Source of the DNA: Paraburkholderia caffeinilytica
Lineage (GTDB): Bacteria > Pseudomonadota > Gammaproteobacteria > Burkholderiales > Burkholderiaceae
Length of the DNA: 64,000 nt
Assembly (NCBI RefSeq): GCF_003368325.1
Contig: NZ_CP031467.1
Coordinates: 3,844,001 to 3,908,000, forward strand
Reading direction: 5' to 3'
In this document: one piece after another, positions 63,258-64,000 of the stretch
How positions within the stretch are numbered: the first letter of the stretch is position 1
Layout: each line of letters starts with the position of its first letter
Notes under the pieces: generated by a model
The model's database searches: none
Told to the model about the DNA's origin: nothing
The model's input: the letters and a program-made list of their open reading frames with translations, nothing else
Translations under genes and position numbers: made by a program

Positions 63258-64000
63258 TGGGTATCACCGTTCGTAACCTGCAAAAGCGCTTCGGCGATTT
63301 CGTCGCGCTCGATAACGTTTCGCTCGACTTTCCGCCGGGTGAACTGGTTGCGCTGCTCGGGCCGTCGGGTTGTGGCAAGACCACCTTGCTGCGTGTGATC
63401 GCCGGCCTCGAATACGCGGATGCCGGCCAGGTCGAGCTGCAAGGCCAGGACGTCGCGACGGTCGGTGCGCGCGAGCGTGAGGTCGGCTTCGTGTTCCAGC
63501 ATTACGCGCTGTTTCGTCATATGACGGTGTTCGAGAACGTTGCGTTCGGCTTGCGTGTGAAACCTCGCAAGGAGCGGCCCTCGGAAGCGGTGATTCGCGA
63601 GAAGGTGCATGAACTGCTGAAGCTCGTGCAACTCGACTGGCTCGCGCAACGCTACCCGTCGGAATTGTCGGGTGGTCAGCGCCAGCGGATTGCGTTGGCG
63701 CGCGCGCTGGCTGTCGAACCGAAAGTCCTGTTGCTCGACGAACCGTTCGGCGCGCTGGATGCAAAGGTGCGCAAGGAGTTGCGCAGCTGGTTGCGTCGTT
63801 TGCATGACGACCTGCATATCTCGACGATCTTTGTCACGCACGATCAGGAAGAAGCGCTCGAAGTGGCCGACCGGATCGTCGTGTTGAATCGCGGGCATGT
63901 GGAGCAGGTGGGCAGTCCGCAAGACGTGTACGACCATCCGCAGACCTCGTTCGTCTACGAGTTTCTCGGCGCGGCGAACCGTCTGCATGGCAACGTGGAT
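63257..64000 (+). CDS. cysA: Sulfate/thiosulfate ABC transporter ATP-binding protein, 3' end beyond window
   Basis: 248 residues are visible, frame open to the right edge. Walker A is GPSGCGKTT (35-43), the Q-loop is [21 protein letters not shown], the signature [15 protein letters not shown], Walker [13 protein letters not shown], and the switch [11 protein letters not shown]. The start of the C-terminal regulatory extension ([13 protein letters not shown]) identifies CysA rather than a generic importer ATPase. Last visible gene of the sulfate uptake operon. Confidence 0.96.
   Translation, partial: MGITVRNLQKRFGDFVALDNVSLDFPPGELVALLGPSGCGKTTLLRVIAGLEYADAGQVELQGQDVATVGAREREVGFVFQHYALFRHMTVFENVAFGLRVKPRKERPSEAVIREKVHELLKLVQLDWLAQRYPSELSGGQRQRIALARALAVEPKVLLLDEPFGALDAKVRKELRSWLRRLHDDLHISTIFVTHDQEEALEVADRIVVLNRGHVEQVGSPQDVYDHPQTSFVYEFLGAANRLHGNVD

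Overview
The window is GC-rich, gene-dense beta-proteobacterial chromosome. Several features point to Burkholderiaceae, most likely Paraburkholderia: the ssuDCBF order with a molbindin-like SsuF, paired bpt-aat, a DUF4148 secreted peptide, a chromosomal nodIJ-type exporter, FliY-like cystine uptake, and dispersed palindromic intergenic repeats. The family call is firm. The genus is inferred from memory of gene content, not from a search.

Left third (1-22.4 kb): a surface-polysaccharide locus that continues past the left edge. It encodes an acyl carrier protein with an acyl-CoA-dehydrogenase-like flavoprotein (leftward), an ElaA-type GNAT, and a Wzy/O-antigen-ligase-like protein. Five glycosyltransferases follow (four GT4-like, one GT2-like), with a large secreted beta-propeller protein among them. 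A leftward block holds a Wzx-like flippase, an acyltransferase-3, an SGNH-like protein and an MBOAT acyltransferase. A rightward block holds a double alpha/beta-hydrolase, a SAM methyltransferase, ManC (GDP-mannose supply) and a flavin reductase overlapping manC. Together these suggest a Wzx/Wzy-type, mannose-containing polymer with heavy acyl decoration. Initiating transferase, co-polymerase and outer-membrane exporter genes are not in the window.

22.4-36.7 kb: a FadR/GntR regulator and a Gfo/Idh/MocA oxidoreductase; a cystine ABC binding protein and permease; pyrD; the N-degron transferases bpt and aat with a NUDIX hydrolase; initiator tRNA-Met; an SMR transporter; small lipoprotein/DUF genes; a TetR regulator divergent from an NAD-dependent epimerase across a doubled palindromic operator; and a 3-hydroxyisobutyryl-CoA-hydrolase-like enzyme.

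36.7-49.5 kb: sulfonate utilisation (ssuD-ssuC-ssuB-ssuF, with no ssuE or ssuA beside it), several small secreted or hypothetical proteins, an orphan HicB-like antitoxin, tRNA-His downstream of dusA, a TPR-sulfotransferase translationally coupled to APS kinase (cysC), a TRIC-like membrane protein and an aldo/keto reductase.

49.5-64 kb: an MHS-family MFS transporter and M20 peptidase divergent from a LysR regulator; a 0.8-kb inverted-repeat element; a nodIJ-type exporter; a universal stress protein; lexA with two SOS boxes and a small same-strand gene downstream; and the sulfate/thiosulfate importer sbp-cysT-cysW-cysA, cut by the right edge. Sulfur acquisition and use recur: cystine, sulfonate and sulfate uptake, PAPS synthesis and sulfation. 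In both the cystine and sulfate importers a perfect hairpin separates the binding-protein gene from the permease gene.
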